In this document: in pieces, positions 48,447 to 57,437 of the stretch | Layout: each line of letters begins with the position of its first letter | Numbering within the stretch: the stretch's first letter is position 1 | Assembly (NCBI RefSeq): GCF_003544855.1 | Contig: NZ_CP032101.1 | Span: 2,852,001 to 2,916,000 of the forward strand | Length of the DNA stretch: 64,000 nt | Reading direction: 5' to 3' | From: Malaciobacter marinus | Lineage (GTDB): Bacteria; Campylobacterota; Campylobacteria; Campylobacterales; Arcobacteraceae | The notes under the pieces: generated by a model | What the model saw: the letters and a program-made list of their open reading frames with translations, nothing else | Databases searched by the model: none | What the model was told of the DNA's origin: nothing | Program-made: the position numbers and the translations under genes

Positions 48447-49408
48447 CCCTAGTCTTTTTCATAGCTTTTGAGTTATGTTACTATTTACTTATAGCACAAA
48501 CTGGTATTGTTGAACACTTTTCTTCAAATATATTTGTTATAGCTCCACTTCCTATTGGAGGTGTTATTGGTTCTATTTTATCTTATTATATTAAAACATC
48601 AAATAAAAATAAGATATTTTTATTTTTACTTACTCAGTTAGCGGTTAGTTTTTTCTACCCAAACTTAAATGCCCTACTTTTGTTTATACTTGGAATTAGC
48701 GTAGGAGCTTTAGCACCATTACTTATAAATGAACTAAAAAAAGCTTCAAGTTTACAATTAGGATTAGCCCTTAGTATCTCATATGCTGTAGGAACATTTA
48801 TGTTTACTTATGATGCTTCAAAAAGAGGCTCTATTGCAATTATTTTTACAATAATTACTATTATAGCTTCACTATTTTTAAATCAAAAAGAGCATAAAGA
48901 TTTAACAAATAATAACTATTCATACTCACTATTTGTAATGGTTTTATGGGTTTTTCTTGATTCTACTTTATTTGAAACACTTTCAAGGGATTTAACTGTT
49001 TCTATTTGGAGAGATGGTTTTACATTTGAAATAATCATTTTTCACTTAATTGGAGTTGCAAGTGCTTTTTTTATAAAAATAGAAAAAAATCAAAAAGAAC
49101 TTTTAATACTAATACTTTTTGCCCTTTCTTATCTTTTTTATTTTTTACAAGAGGCCTTAATCTTATCAATTATTTATCCTTTCGTAATCTCTTTTTACAA
49201 TGTAGTAATACTTCAAACAATTGTTAAAAAGCATTTTAAAACATTAACAATTTATATGGTATTTATAGGTTGGCTTGCATCAGGTGCAGGATTATTTGTA
49301 TCTTTAGAAAATCTAACATTTTATGTCCCAGTAATTTTTTTACTATGTTTAATAAAAATCTTAATAACACAACAATCACAAAAAAAGGAGTTACCATGGT
49401 TAAATTAG
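48434..49408 (+). CDS. Unrecognised multi-spanning membrane protein
   Basis: 324 residues, about 10 hydrophobic segments with short loops, first helix from residue 4. A small charged loop lies near 155-160. Glycine-rich helix PIGGVIGSILSYY and the SISYAVGTFMFTYDASKRGS segment recall a half of an MFS-type fold, but I cannot assign a family. It overlaps the oxidase-like gene by 13 bases and the YceI gene by 13 bases, so it is a fixed part of this operon. Confidence 0.65.
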   Translation: MQKLALVFFIAFELCYYLLIAQTGIVEHFSSNIFVIAPLPIGGVIGSILSYYIKTSNKNKIFLFLLTQLAVSFFYPNLNALLLFILGISVGALAPLLINELKKASSLQLGLALSISYAVGTFMFTYDASKRGSIAIIFTIITIIASLFLNQKEHKDLTNNNYSYSLFVMVLWVFLDSTLFETLSRDLTVSIWRDGFTFEIIIFHLIGVASAFFIKIEKNQKELLILILFALSYLFYFLQEALILSIIYPFVISFYNVVILQTIVKKHFKTLTIYMVFIGWLASGAGLFVSLENLTFYVPVIFLLCLIKILITQQSQKKELPWLN

Positions 49409-49929
49409 TTTTTACTTTGATACTTACAAGCCTTATAATTTTTGCAAATGCACAAGATTTAAAGTTTATAAATGGAGAAATCAAAGCACACACGGAAATT
49501 TTTGGAGATAGTAATATTAATCCATCTACAAAAAATATCACCTCACACTTATCAATAGATAAAAATATTGATTCTTTAAAGGGGATTATTCTTTTAAATA
49601 CTTTGTCTTTGCATAGCAATAATCAAGAAAGAGATTTTAGTATGTATGAGGTTTTAAATTCTTCAAAATTTCCTAGAATATTTTTTAAGATAATATCTAT
49701 AAAAAAACTTAAAAAAAGTTATGAATTAAAAGGTTTTTTAACTTTAAATGGCATAGAAAAACAACTTACTACAAGTGCACAAATAAAACAAGAAAATGAA
49801 AAACTTGTTTTAGATGGGAATTTTTTCATAAAATTAACATCATTTAATATACAACCACCTAGTCTGTTGTTTTTAAAAGTCAGAGATAAAATAGATATTT
49901 CTTACCATCTAAATTATATAAAAGGTTGA
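49396..49929 (+). CDS. YceI-like periplasmic protein
   Basis: 177 residues from the ATG at 49396, which follows AAGGAG; a longer frame from 49270 lies inside the previous gene and is rejected. Signal peptide about 1-18 (ANAQ cleavage). A single beta-barrel domain with YELKGFLTLNGIEKQLT matches the YceI lipocalin-like fold that binds isoprenoid or other lipid molecules. In this operon it may carry a quinone-like or lipid ligand for the membrane proteins, which is inference. Confidence 0.78.
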   Translation: MVKLVFTLILTSLIIFANAQDLKFINGEIKAHTEIFGDSNINPSTKNITSHLSIDKNIDSLKGIILLNTLSLHSNNQERDFSMYEVLNSSKFPRIFFKIISIKKLKKSYELKGFLTLNGIEKQLTTSAQIKQENEKLVLDGNFFIKLTSFNIQPPSLLFLKVRDKIDISYHLNYIKG

Positions 49930-49931
49930 AA

Positions 49932-50381
49932 ATGAAAAAATTTTTATTAATTTTTAGTCTAATTATTTTCGCTTATTCTGAAGAATTAAGTATTAATGAT
50001 GAGATTTCAAGCTTTTCTTTAGCTAATCAGTTTAATCAGAAAAAAACAATTGATTCAAACATAAATATTTTAATTGTTTCATTTGAAAAAAATACAGGAA
50101 AAGAAGTAAATGAATTTTTAGAGGAAAAGAACCCAAATTTCCTTGAAAATCACAATGCTGTTTTTATAGCAAATATATCAGGAATGCCTATGTTTATTAC
50201 AAAAATGTTTGCATTGCCTAAAATGAGAAAATATAAACATGAAATTCTTCTAATTTATGATGAAAGAGAGAATAGATTTAAAGCTAAAGAGGGAATGTCA
50301 ACTCTTTATAGACTTGAAAATGGTGTAATAAAAAGTATTGAATTTATTAGAAAAAATGATTTAGAAAAAGTTTTTTTATGA
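49932..50381 (+). CDS. Secreted thioredoxin-like-fold protein without cysteines
   Basis: 149 residues from the ATG at 49932. Signal peptide about 1-17. The pattern after it (a strand, SFSLANQFNQKKTID, INILIVSFEK and later GMSTLYRLENGVIKSIEFI) resembles AhpC/Trx-like domains, but there is no cysteine in the mature protein, so no redox motif. I do not recognise a named family. It overlaps the metallophosphoesterase gene by 4 bases. Confidence 0.55.
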   Translation: MKKFLLIFSLIIFAYSEELSINDEISSFSLANQFNQKKTIDSNINILIVSFEKNTGKEVNEFLEEKNPNFLENHNAVFIANISGMPMFITKMFALPKMRKYKHEILLIYDERENRFKAKEGMSTLYRLENGVIKSIEFIRKNDLEKVFL

Positions 50382-51097
50382 AACTTCCAAAACTTGAAAT
50401 AAAAAATTTAAAAGTAAAAAGTAAAAATTTATATGGCTTACAAATTCTTCATTTAAGTGATTTACATTTAAATAAAAAAACAAAAGTAGAAGATATTGAA
50501 AAACTTGTTGCTTTTTGTAATAGTTTAGAGTATGATTTTTTAGCTCTTACAGGGGATATTATTGATTGCAAAGTAGACAAAATAATACCTCAACTTGAAA
50601 CTTTAAACCTTTTAAAAAAAGTATTTTATATAAGTGGTAACCATGACTTATTTTATGGTATAAAACCACTAAAAATGATTTTAAATAACTTTATTTTTTT
50701 AGATAATAAAACAACTTTTATAAAATATAAAAATAAAGATATAGCCTTAGCTGGTTTAAGTGATAGGTTTTCAAAGTTTTTTAGAGAAAAAAGAGAAGAA
50801 AAAAAAGTCTTTGACTTTTTAAGCAATAATGAAAATTCAATTTTACTAGCACATCAACCAAAAGATTTTTATTTAGCAGTAAACTCAAATACAAAACTTT
50901 TTTTATGTGGTCATACTCATGGAGGACAAATCTTTCCCTTTCACTACTTTGTAAGACTTTTTCAACCTTTTTTAGCAGGAGTTTTTTATAAAAAGAAAAC
51001 TTGTATTTATGTAAACAAAGGATTAGGAACTTGGGGCATTGATTTTAGATATAAAGCAAACAGTGAAATAACTCTTTTAAAACTAATAAATAATTAG
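50378..51097 (+). CDS. Metallophosphoesterase (YaeI-like), soluble
   Basis: 239 residues with complete two-metal motifs: LSDLHL, TGDIID, GNHD, LLAHQP and GHTHGGQ. No membrane helix, in contrast to the paralogue at 41.0 kb, with which it shares the C-terminal VNKGLGTWG and SEITLLKL segments. Last gene of the first part of the operon, 40 bases upstream of the response regulator. The substrate is unknown, possibly a membrane lipid phosphate. Confidence 0.82.
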   Translation: MKLPKLEIKNLKVKSKNLYGLQILHLSDLHLNKKTKVEDIEKLVAFCNSLEYDFLALTGDIIDCKVDKIIPQLETLNLLKKVFYISGNHDLFYGIKPLKMILNNFIFLDNKTTFIKYKNKDIALAGLSDRFSKFFREKREEKKVFDFLSNNENSILLAHQPKDFYLAVNSNTKLFLCGHTHGGQIFPFHYFVRLFQPFLAGVFYKKKTCIYVNKGLGTWGIDFRYKANSEITLLKLINN

Positions 51098-51098
51098 T

Positions 51099-51131
51099 AT
51101 TCATTTTATATTCATATTTTTATACTATAAT
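51099..51131 (+). promoter_or_regulatory. ATTCAT x2 direct repeat and -10 box before the response regulator
   Basis: ATTCAT at 51099 and 51110, again an 11-bp period, followed by TATAAT at 51126-51131. The repeats take the place of a -35 box, as expected for an activator-dependent promoter. The same repeat precedes the operon head at 45.1 kb. Confidence 0.6.
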
Positions 51132-51137
51132 TTATTT

Positions 51138-51806
51138 ATGAAAATTTTAATTATAGAAGATGATGAAAAAATTATAAACTTTTTAAAAAAAGGACTTGAA
51201 GAAGAGTCTTATACTATTGATTTCTCATTAAATGGAGATGAGGGTATTTATTTAGCTAGTGTAAATTGTTATGATTTGATACTTCTTGATATCATGCTTC
51301 CTATTAAAAATGGCATCGAAGTATGTAAAATACTTAGAAATAATTCTATAAATACTCCAATTATAATGCTTACGGCTAAAGACTCTATTGAAGATAAGAT
51401 AAAAGGCTTAGATATTGGAGCAAATGATTATTTAGCTAAACCTTTTTCATTTAGTGAACTACTTGCTAGAATAAGAGTACAATTAAGACCTACTAATCAA
51501 AGCCAAACAATTTTAAAACTTGCTGACTTACAATTAGACCTTTTGACTAAAGTAGCTAAAAGAGCAGAAGATATTATAAACCTTACTGCTAAAGAGTTTG
51601 CACTTTTAGAGTTTTTAATAAAAAATCAAAACAAAGTTCTATCAGAAAGTGTAATTAGTTCATCTTTAAGTAATATGGATGATATGAATATAAGTAATGT
51701 AGTAAATGTATATATTTATAGACTAAGAAATAAAATAGATAAGCCTTATGAAAAAAAGCTTATCAAAACAATTAGAGGCTTAGGATTTAAAATAAGTGAT
51801 GATTAA
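51138..51806 (+). CDS. OmpR-family response regulator (CusR/CopR-like)
   Basis: 222 residues. The receiver has the acidic pair EDDE at the N-terminus, the phospho-Asp in LILLDIMLP near 51, T in MLTAKD and K in AKPFS. A winged-helix DNA-binding domain follows with LTAKEFALLEFLIKNQNKVLS and the C-terminal RGLGFKI. The partner kinase starts inside its end. It probably binds the ATTCAT direct repeats. Confidence 0.9.
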   Translation: MKILIIEDDEKIINFLKKGLEEESYTIDFSLNGDEGIYLASVNCYDLILLDIMLPIKNGIEVCKILRNNSINTPIIMLTAKDSIEDKIKGLDIGANDYLAKPFSFSELLARIRVQLRPTNQSQTILKLADLQLDLLTKVAKRAEDIINLTAKEFALLEFLIKNQNKVLSESVISSSLSNMDDMNISNVVNVYIYRLRNKIDKPYEKKLIKTIRGLGFKISDD

Positions 51807-53178
51807 TATATCAATAAAAAGAAAACTATTATTATATAACATCATAATACAGATACTTATTCTTTTTCTTTTCTCATTCTCTTTATACAAAACTTTAGAA
51901 ATATCAGCAAAAGATAAACTAGAGTCTACATTAAAAGTAATTCTACTTGATGTTGTTGATGATATTATTGAGCATAAAGAACAGATGAATAGTAGAGATT
52001 TTGATGAAGAAAAAGAGTATAAGTTTAAACCTCTTTATATAAGATTATTAAAAATACAAGAGCAATATAAAATAATCAAAAGCACAACATTTACAGATGA
52101 AATAAAAATAGATATTGATACTTTAAAAAAACTAAAATTAAATCAAATAAATTTTGAATACCAAAAAAATTACATTATTAGTAAAATAAAAATTCAAATA
52201 GATAATAAAGATTATATAGTTGAGGTTGCTACAGATTTTTCTGCTATTAATTCTACTTTAGAAAATTTGATCTATATTTTGATTTTTATTGTTCCTATTA
52301 TATTAATTTTATCTATCACTGGTGGATACTTTTTAATTTATAAATCTTTTTTACCTATAGAAAAACTTCTTTTAAATTTAAAAAGTATAAATGCAAGTGA
52401 TTTATCAAAAAGATTAGAATCAAAAAATATAAATGATGAAATAAACTTACTATCTCAAGAGATAAATAATCTTTTACAAAGACTTGAAGTATCTTTTAAT
52501 AAAATTTCTCAATTTAGCTCTGATGCATCACATGAGTTAAAAACTCCCCTTACAATAATAAGAGGAGAAATTGAAATTGCATTAAGAAAAGATAGGACAT
52601 CAAATGAATATAAAAAAACTTTATCAAACTGCTTAGATGAAATTCTTACTATCCAGCAAACAATTGATGATTTACTATTTTTAGCTAAGAAAGAGCACGA
52701 AGTCCTAGAACAAACAGAAGAGATAATTTATTTAGATGAGGTAGTACTTGAAGCATATACTCAAATGCAAACTTTTGCAAAATTAAAAAACATCAATCTT
52801 ATATGTGATATTGAAGAGCCTTTACAAATAAATGGTCACCATGAATTACTAAAAATTGCTATTAAAAATATTTTAAAAAATGCAATTATTTTTAGCTATA
52901 AAAATAACACAGTAACAATATCAAACTATAAAAAAGAAGATGCCTTTATAATTTGCATAAAAGATGAAGGAATTGGCATTTCAATACAAGATCAAGAAAA
53001 GATTTTTGATAAATTTTATAGAACAGATAAAAGTAGAAATAAAGATTCTGGAGGGACTGGTCTTGGAATGTCCATCGTAGAAAAAATTGTTAAAATTCAC
53101 AAAGGAAAAATAAAAATTCAAAGTGAAGAAAATATTGGTACAAAAGTATATTTTTTATTTAAAGGAACTAAACTATGA
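51799..53178 (+). CDS. Sensor histidine kinase (CusS-like)
   Basis: 459 residues. Two membrane helices (about 12-34 and 160-183) flank a periplasmic sensor of some 125 residues. Then come HAMP, the H-box SSDASHELKTPLTIIRGE, an N-box (IKNILKNA) and G-boxes with GGTGLGMSIVEKI. The arrangement matches heavy-metal sensor kinases, but no metal-binding histidine cluster is obvious in the sensor. It overlaps the regulator gene and the HD-GYP gene. Confidence 0.88.
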   Translation: MINISIKRKLLLYNIIIQILILFLFSFSLYKTLEISAKDKLESTLKVILLDVVDDIIEHKEQMNSRDFDEEKEYKFKPLYIRLLKIQEQYKIIKSTTFTDEIKIDIDTLKKLKLNQINFEYQKNYIISKIKIQIDNKDYIVEVATDFSAINSTLENLIYILIFIVPIILILSITGGYFLIYKSFLPIEKLLLNLKSINASDLSKRLESKNINDEINLLSQEINNLLQRLEVSFNKISQFSSDASHELKTPLTIIRGEIEIALRKDRTSNEYKKTLSNCLDEILTIQQTIDDLLFLAKKEHEVLEQTEEIIYLDEVVLEAYTQMQTFAKLKNINLICDIEEPLQINGHHELLKIAIKNILKNAIIFSYKNNTVTISNYKKEDAFIICIKDEGIGISIQDQEKIFDKFYRTDKSRNKDSGGTGLGMSIVEKIVKIHKGKIKIQSEENIGTKVYFLFKGTKL

Positions 53179-54755
53179 ATATTAAAAAAATAGTAAAAAT
53201 TAGTTTTATAATAATAGTTTTTTTAGTTTTGTCAATTTTTTTAGTAAATAGCATAGTTCTTAAAAAATTAAAAGAGAATGAACTTTCAAGAAAAAATATT
53301 TCTAAACTTGTATTAATGCAAGAAAATATGAATCTTTTAGTAAAAGATATTATTACATCTAAAAACCTAAAAGAATTAAAAATAATAAAAAAAGAGTTTA
53401 CTCTAAATGAAAAAAAGTTTGAAAAAATTAAGAAAAAACTTTTAATAGATGATAAAGACGATACTTTAGATTATTTAATTCAAGATATTCATAAACATCC
53501 AAATATACTTAAACACTTATTATTGCTTTCAAAATCTGAAAAAAAAATTGAAGAGAAGTTTGATACAATTTTTAATTTACAAAAAAGAAAAATTGAACTT
53601 AAAAACTTATTTAAAAAAGAGTATCCAAAAGAGAGTAAAATTAGAAAAAGTATTGAAATTGATATTTTAAAAACAAAAAATTTAAAACTAATTACAAAGT
53701 TTTCTGACATAAAATATTATAGTAAAGAATTACTTTTTCAACACAAAAATAAAAAATATTTAGAAATTATAATTGAAAGATTAAACTCTTTAAAAAATGA
53801 ATACAATAATCCAAAACTATTAAATTATATAAATATTATTAATACTCTTGCAAATTATATATTAGAATTAGAAAATGTAAAAGAAAAAGAGAAACTAATA
53901 GATTCAAAAATTGAAAAAATTGTTACTAAAAATAAACTATTAAATTCAAAAATAGAAGATGAAATTGAAATTTTATCTTCTGATTTCATTCAAACTACAT
54001 ATACATTTGTTATTGTATTATTAATATTAACTATTATTTTTATAATTTTTTTAGCATACAAAGTTAATAAAAATGTTGCACTTAGTTTTGATGAAATAAA
54101 ATTAAAAGTACAAGAAGGATTAAAAACCATAAAACACTTAAATAAAGAGATAGAAGATACTCAAAAAGAAGTTGTTTTTACTATGGGTGCTATTGGAGAA
54201 AGTAGAAGTAAAGAAACAGGGAATCATGTAAAAAGAGTTGCTGAGTATTCAAAAATATTAGCACTTCATTATGGTCTTTCTTATAAAGAAGCAGAACTAT
54301 TAAAACAAGCAAGTCCAATGCATGATATAGGAAAAGTTGCAATTGCTGATTCTATTTTGAATAAACCAGGTAGATTTGATGAAAAAGAAAAAGAAATCAT
54401 GAATACTCACGCAAAAATAGGTTATGAAATGCTTAAACATTCTAATAGACCTTTATTAAAAACTGCTGCAATTATTGCTTTACAACACCATGAAAAATGG
54501 GATGGAACAGGTTATCCAAATAATTTAAAAGAAGACAAAATACATATCTATGGAAGAATTACCGCTTTAGCAGATGTATTTGATGCTCTTGGTAGTGATA
54601 GATGTTATAAAAAAGCTTGGGAAAATGAAAAGATTTTTAAACTTTTTAAAGAAGAAAGAGGAAAACACTTTGATCCAAAATTAGTAGATATTTTCTTTGA
54701 CCACTTAGATGAATTTTTAAAAATCAAAGAAACATTTAAAGACTCTTTTAAATAG
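53175..54755 (+). CDS. Membrane HD-GYP-domain protein
   Basis: 526 residues. Membrane helix at about 8-28, a long coiled-coil periplasmic region, second helix about 274-294, then an HD-GYP domain: MHDIGKVAI, HAKIGYEML, LQHHEKWDGTGYP and RITALADVFDAL. HD-GYP enzymes degrade cyclic di-GMP, so sensing outside may change the second messenger inside. It overlaps the kinase gene by 4 bases, extending the two-component unit. Signal and specificity are unproven. Confidence 0.85.
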   Translation: MNIKKIVKISFIIIVFLVLSIFLVNSIVLKKLKENELSRKNISKLVLMQENMNLLVKDIITSKNLKELKIIKKEFTLNEKKFEKIKKKLLIDDKDDTLDYLIQDIHKHPNILKHLLLLSKSEKKIEEKFDTIFNLQKRKIELKNLFKKEYPKESKIRKSIEIDILKTKNLKLITKFSDIKYYSKELLFQHKNKKYLEIIIERLNSLKNEYNNPKLLNYINIINTLANYILELENVKEKEKLIDSKIEKIVTKNKLLNSKIEDEIEILSSDFIQTTYTFVIVLLILTIIFIIFLAYKVNKNVALSFDEIKLKVQEGLKTIKHLNKEIEDTQKEVVFTMGAIGESRSKETGNHVKRVAEYSKILALHYGLSYKEAELLKQASPMHDIGKVAIADSILNKPGRFDEKEKEIMNTHAKIGYEMLKHSNRPLLKTAAIIALQHHEKWDGTGYPNNLKEDKIHIYGRITALADVFDALGSDRCYKKAWENEKIFKLFKEERGKHFDPKLVDIFFDHLDEFLKIKETFKDSFK

Positions 54756-54887
54756 TTAATTATTTTTTCTTATAGATATTATTTTTCTAATATTATTTTT
54801 TCTTATTATATGGAGTTTTCTTAATTAAAAATTAAAAAAAAATTACTTTTTTTTAATTAATATTAAAGTTATTTGAGTTATTATTTC

Positions 54888-54932
54888 GTTCAGATTTGTG
54901 GTACAAATTGACATCTTGAACAAACTATCAAG
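54888..54932 (+). promoter_or_regulatory. Possible structured leader upstream of fdhT
   Basis: In the 274-base gap before fdhT, GTTCA (54888) can pair with TGAAC (54917-54921) around an inner ATTTGT-GGT-ACAAAT hairpin. CTTGA (54915-54919) can instead pair with TCAAG (54928-54932). The two pairings exclude each other. No match to a known riboswitch class is recognised. The rest of the gap is A/T-rich without other features. Confidence 0.3.
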
Positions 54933-55029
54933 TTCTGTCTTATCTTACATTTTAAAATAGTAAAAATACTTATTTCTTCTTTTCATTACTATTTTTAAAA
55001 TTATTATTTTTTAACTCTTAGGAGTATAT

Positions 55030-56226
55030 ATGAACTTTTGGCAAAATTTCAAAAGAGATTTTTTAGTTAAGTTTTGGGCACCTATTCCTGCTGTTATTGC
55101 ACTTGGAATTTTATCGGCTTATTACTTTGGTATTACTGGAACTTATTGGGCTGTAACTGGTGAATTTACTAGATGGGGTGGACATATTCTTGAAGCCTTT
55201 GGTGTGGATTTATCTACTTGGGGATATTACAAAATCATGAATATGGATGGTAATATTTTTACAAGAATTGATGGTGTTATGATTATTGGTATGTTTGCAG
55301 GTTGTATTGCTGCTGCATTTTGGGGAAATAATGTAAAACTTAGAATGCCTGTAAGTAGTACTAGAGTTTATCAAGCTTTAATAGGTGGTATTATTGCAGG
55401 TTTTGGAGCAAGACTTGGTATGGGTTGTAACCTTGCAAGTTTCTTTACTGGTATTCCACAATTTTCATTTCATGCTTGGATGTTTACTCTTGCTATGATT
55501 TTAGGGGTATATTTAGGTGCTAAATTTTCACTACTTCCATTTTTCCAATCAAAAATTAAACTAAAAAAAGTATCGTGCTCAAAAGAGTTACATACTGATA
55601 AAAAAAGAGTAAATAATCTTTTTAAATTAGGAAGCATAGTATTTATTGCAGTTCTTTTATGGGCAGTTTATCTAATTTTTGTTCAAGGTAGTACAAAACT
55701 TGGAATGGCAATGTTATTTGGTAGTGCTTTTGGTTTAGCAATTGCAAAAGCTCAAATATGTTTTACATCTGCATTTAGAGATATTTTTACAACAGGTAGA
55801 AGCCAAATGGCAAAAGCAATTGTTATTGGTATGGTAGTTGCAACAATTGGTGTATTTTCATATATTACAATGGGACAACCTGCAAAAATCATGTGGGCAG
55901 GACCAAATGCAATTATTGGCGGTGTTTTATTTGGATTTGGTATTGTTTTAGCTGGTGGTTGCGAATGTGGTTGGATGTATAGAGCTGTTGAAGGACAAGT
56001 TCATTTTTGGGTAGTTGGAATTGGAAATGTTATAGGTTCAACACTACTAGCTTTTGTTTGGGATGATTTATCATTACAATTAGCTACAAGCTGGCCAAAA
56101 ATTAATTTACTTGAATCATTTGGTAATTATGGTGGATTATTCTTAAATTATGGCCTATTAGTTCTTCTTTTTATACTTATTTTAGTATTAGAAAAAAGAT
56201 ATTTAAAGAAATCAATAAATAGATAA
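55030..56226 (+). CDS. fdhT: YedE/FdhT-type membrane protein (selenium/sulfur transport)
   Basis: 398 residues with about 10 helices and the YeeE/YedE double-repeat. Conserved cysteine motifs are MGCNLASFFTG (about 135-145), AQICFTSAF and GGCECGWMYR near 313-323. The related Campylobacter protein FdhT works with FdhU in making active selenium-containing formate dehydrogenase, presumably by taking up a reduced selenium or sulfur species. fdhU follows at 13 bases. GGAG precedes the ATG. Confidence 0.88.
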   Translation: MNFWQNFKRDFLVKFWAPIPAVIALGILSAYYFGITGTYWAVTGEFTRWGGHILEAFGVDLSTWGYYKIMNMDGNIFTRIDGVMIIGMFAGCIAAAFWGNNVKLRMPVSSTRVYQALIGGIIAGFGARLGMGCNLASFFTGIPQFSFHAWMFTLAMILGVYLGAKFSLLPFFQSKIKLKKVSCSKELHTDKKRVNNLFKLGSIVFIAVLLWAVYLIFVQGSTKLGMAMLFGSAFGLAIAKAQICFTSAFRDIFTTGRSQMAKAIVIGMVVATIGVFSYITMGQPAKIMWAGPNAIIGGVLFGFGIVLAGGCECGWMYRAVEGQVHFWVVGIGNVIGSTLLAFVWDDLSLQLATSWPKINLLESFGNYGGLFLNYGLLVLLFILILVLEKRYLKKSINR

Positions 56227-56239
56227 ATAAGGAATTAAA

Positions 56240-56479
56240 ATGAAAAAAGATGAAATTGTTCCAGATTATAGACTTGATATGCAAGGGGAACCTTGCCCAT
56301 ATCCAGCAGTAAATGCACTTGAAACAATGAAAGATTTAAAAAAAGGTGAAATATTAGAGGTAATTAGTGATTGTCCACAAAGTATCAATAATATTCCAGC
56401 AGATGCAAAAAATCATGGATATGAAGTTTTAGAAGTAGATAGTAGTGGTCCAACTATTAAATACGTAATTAGAAAATAG
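56240..56479 (+). CDS. fdhU: TusA/YedF-family sulfur or selenium carrier (FdhU-like)
   Basis: 79 residues. The SirA/TusA fold motif is present with C19 in GEPCPYPAVNALE (the CPxP motif) as the carrier cysteine; a second cysteine C45 lies in SDCPQS. Partner of FdhT in Campylobacter. Probably hands selenium or sulfur taken up by FdhT to selenophosphate or cofactor assembly. Confidence 0.88.
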   Translation: MKKDEIVPDYRLDMQGEPCPYPAVNALETMKDLKKGEILEVISDCPQSINNIPADAKNHGYEVLEVDSSGPTIKYVIRK

Positions 56480-56483
56480 TCTT

Positions 56484-56506
56484 TTTAGAGGTATAATACC
56501 TCTAAA
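56484..56506 (+). terminator. Hairpin between fdhU and glsA
   Basis: TTTAGAGGTA and TACCTCTAAA pair perfectly over 10 bp with a TAA loop. The right arm touches AAGGA (56505-56509), the ribosome binding site of glsA, so it may end fdhTU or tune glsA translation. Confidence 0.5.
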
Positions 56507-56514
56507 GGATTAAA

Positions 56515-57435
56515 ATGAACTATCAAACTATTCTTGAAGAAATTTATGAACAAATACAACCAGAACTTACAAAAGGAAAAGTTGCTAGTTATATTCCAGC
56601 ACTTAAACAAGTAGATGCAGATGATTTTGCCATGAGTATTCATTTACTAGATGGTAGATCTTATAATATTGGCTCATATAATAAAAAATTTTCCATTCAA
56701 AGTATTTCAAAAGTTTTTACTTTTAGTATGGCTTTAGAACTTTACTCAACTAAACTTTATAAAAGAGTATGGCATGAACCATCAGGTAACCCTTTTAACT
56801 CACTTATTCAATTAGAGTATGAAAAAGGTATACCAAGAAACCCATTTATTAATGCAGGTGCAATAGTTACAACAGATACTTTACTTTCATACTATAAAAC
56901 AAAAGAAAAAGCCTTTAAAGCAATTAATAACTTTATAAACACTCTTTGCAAAGAAAATATCACATATGATGAAAAAATATTTGATTCTGAGTTAAAACAT
57001 GGATATAGAAATCAAGCTTTAGCAAGTTTAATGAAAAGTTTTAACAATATAAAAAATCCAATAGAAAATACTTTAGATACTTATTTTAAACAGTGTTCTT
57101 TGATGATGAACTGCGAACAATTAGCAAAATCAATGTTATATTTAGCAAATCATGGAGAAGATCCAATAACAAAAGAGATTTATATAAACTCATCAAGAGC
57201 AAAAAGAGTTAACTCTTTAATGTTAACTTGTGGTCACTATGATGCATCAGGAGATTTTGCTTTTCATGTGGGACTTCCTGGTAAAAGTGGCGTTGGAGGT
57301 GGAATAGTAGCAGTGGTTCCTAAAAAAATGTCAATTTGTGTTTACTCACCAAGATTAAATGCAAAAGGAAATTCACACGCTGGAACAAAAGCTTTAGAAC
57401 TATTTACATCAAAAACTAAACTATCAATCTTTTAA
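56515..57435 (+). CDS. glsA: Glutaminase A
   Basis: 306 residues, standard for the serine-dependent glutaminase family. It turns glutamine into glutamate and ammonia. SISKVF places S63 and K66 as the catalytic Ser-x-x-Lys. Later NPFINAGAI, the tyrosine in TCGHYDASGDFAFHVG, and GLPGKSGVGGGI are family segments. It lies 36 bases after fdhU and may be read through from that unit. Confidence 0.95.
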   Translation: MNYQTILEEIYEQIQPELTKGKVASYIPALKQVDADDFAMSIHLLDGRSYNIGSYNKKFSIQSISKVFTFSMALELYSTKLYKRVWHEPSGNPFNSLIQLEYEKGIPRNPFINAGAIVTTDTLLSYYKTKEKAFKAINNFINTLCKENITYDEKIFDSELKHGYRNQALASLMKSFNNIKNPIENTLDTYFKQCSLMMNCEQLAKSMLYLANHGEDPITKEIYINSSRAKRVNSLMLTCGHYDASGDFAFHVGLPGKSGVGGGIVAVVPKKMSICVYSPRLNAKGNSHAGTKALELFTSKTKLSIF

Positions 57436-57437
57436 AT

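Noticed and set aside
55030-56479. Thiosulfate uptake (TsuA/TsuB) instead of FdhT/FdhU.
   Set aside because: Not excluded biochemically, but the phylum, the length and pairing with a TusA-like gene fit the FdhT/FdhU pair better.
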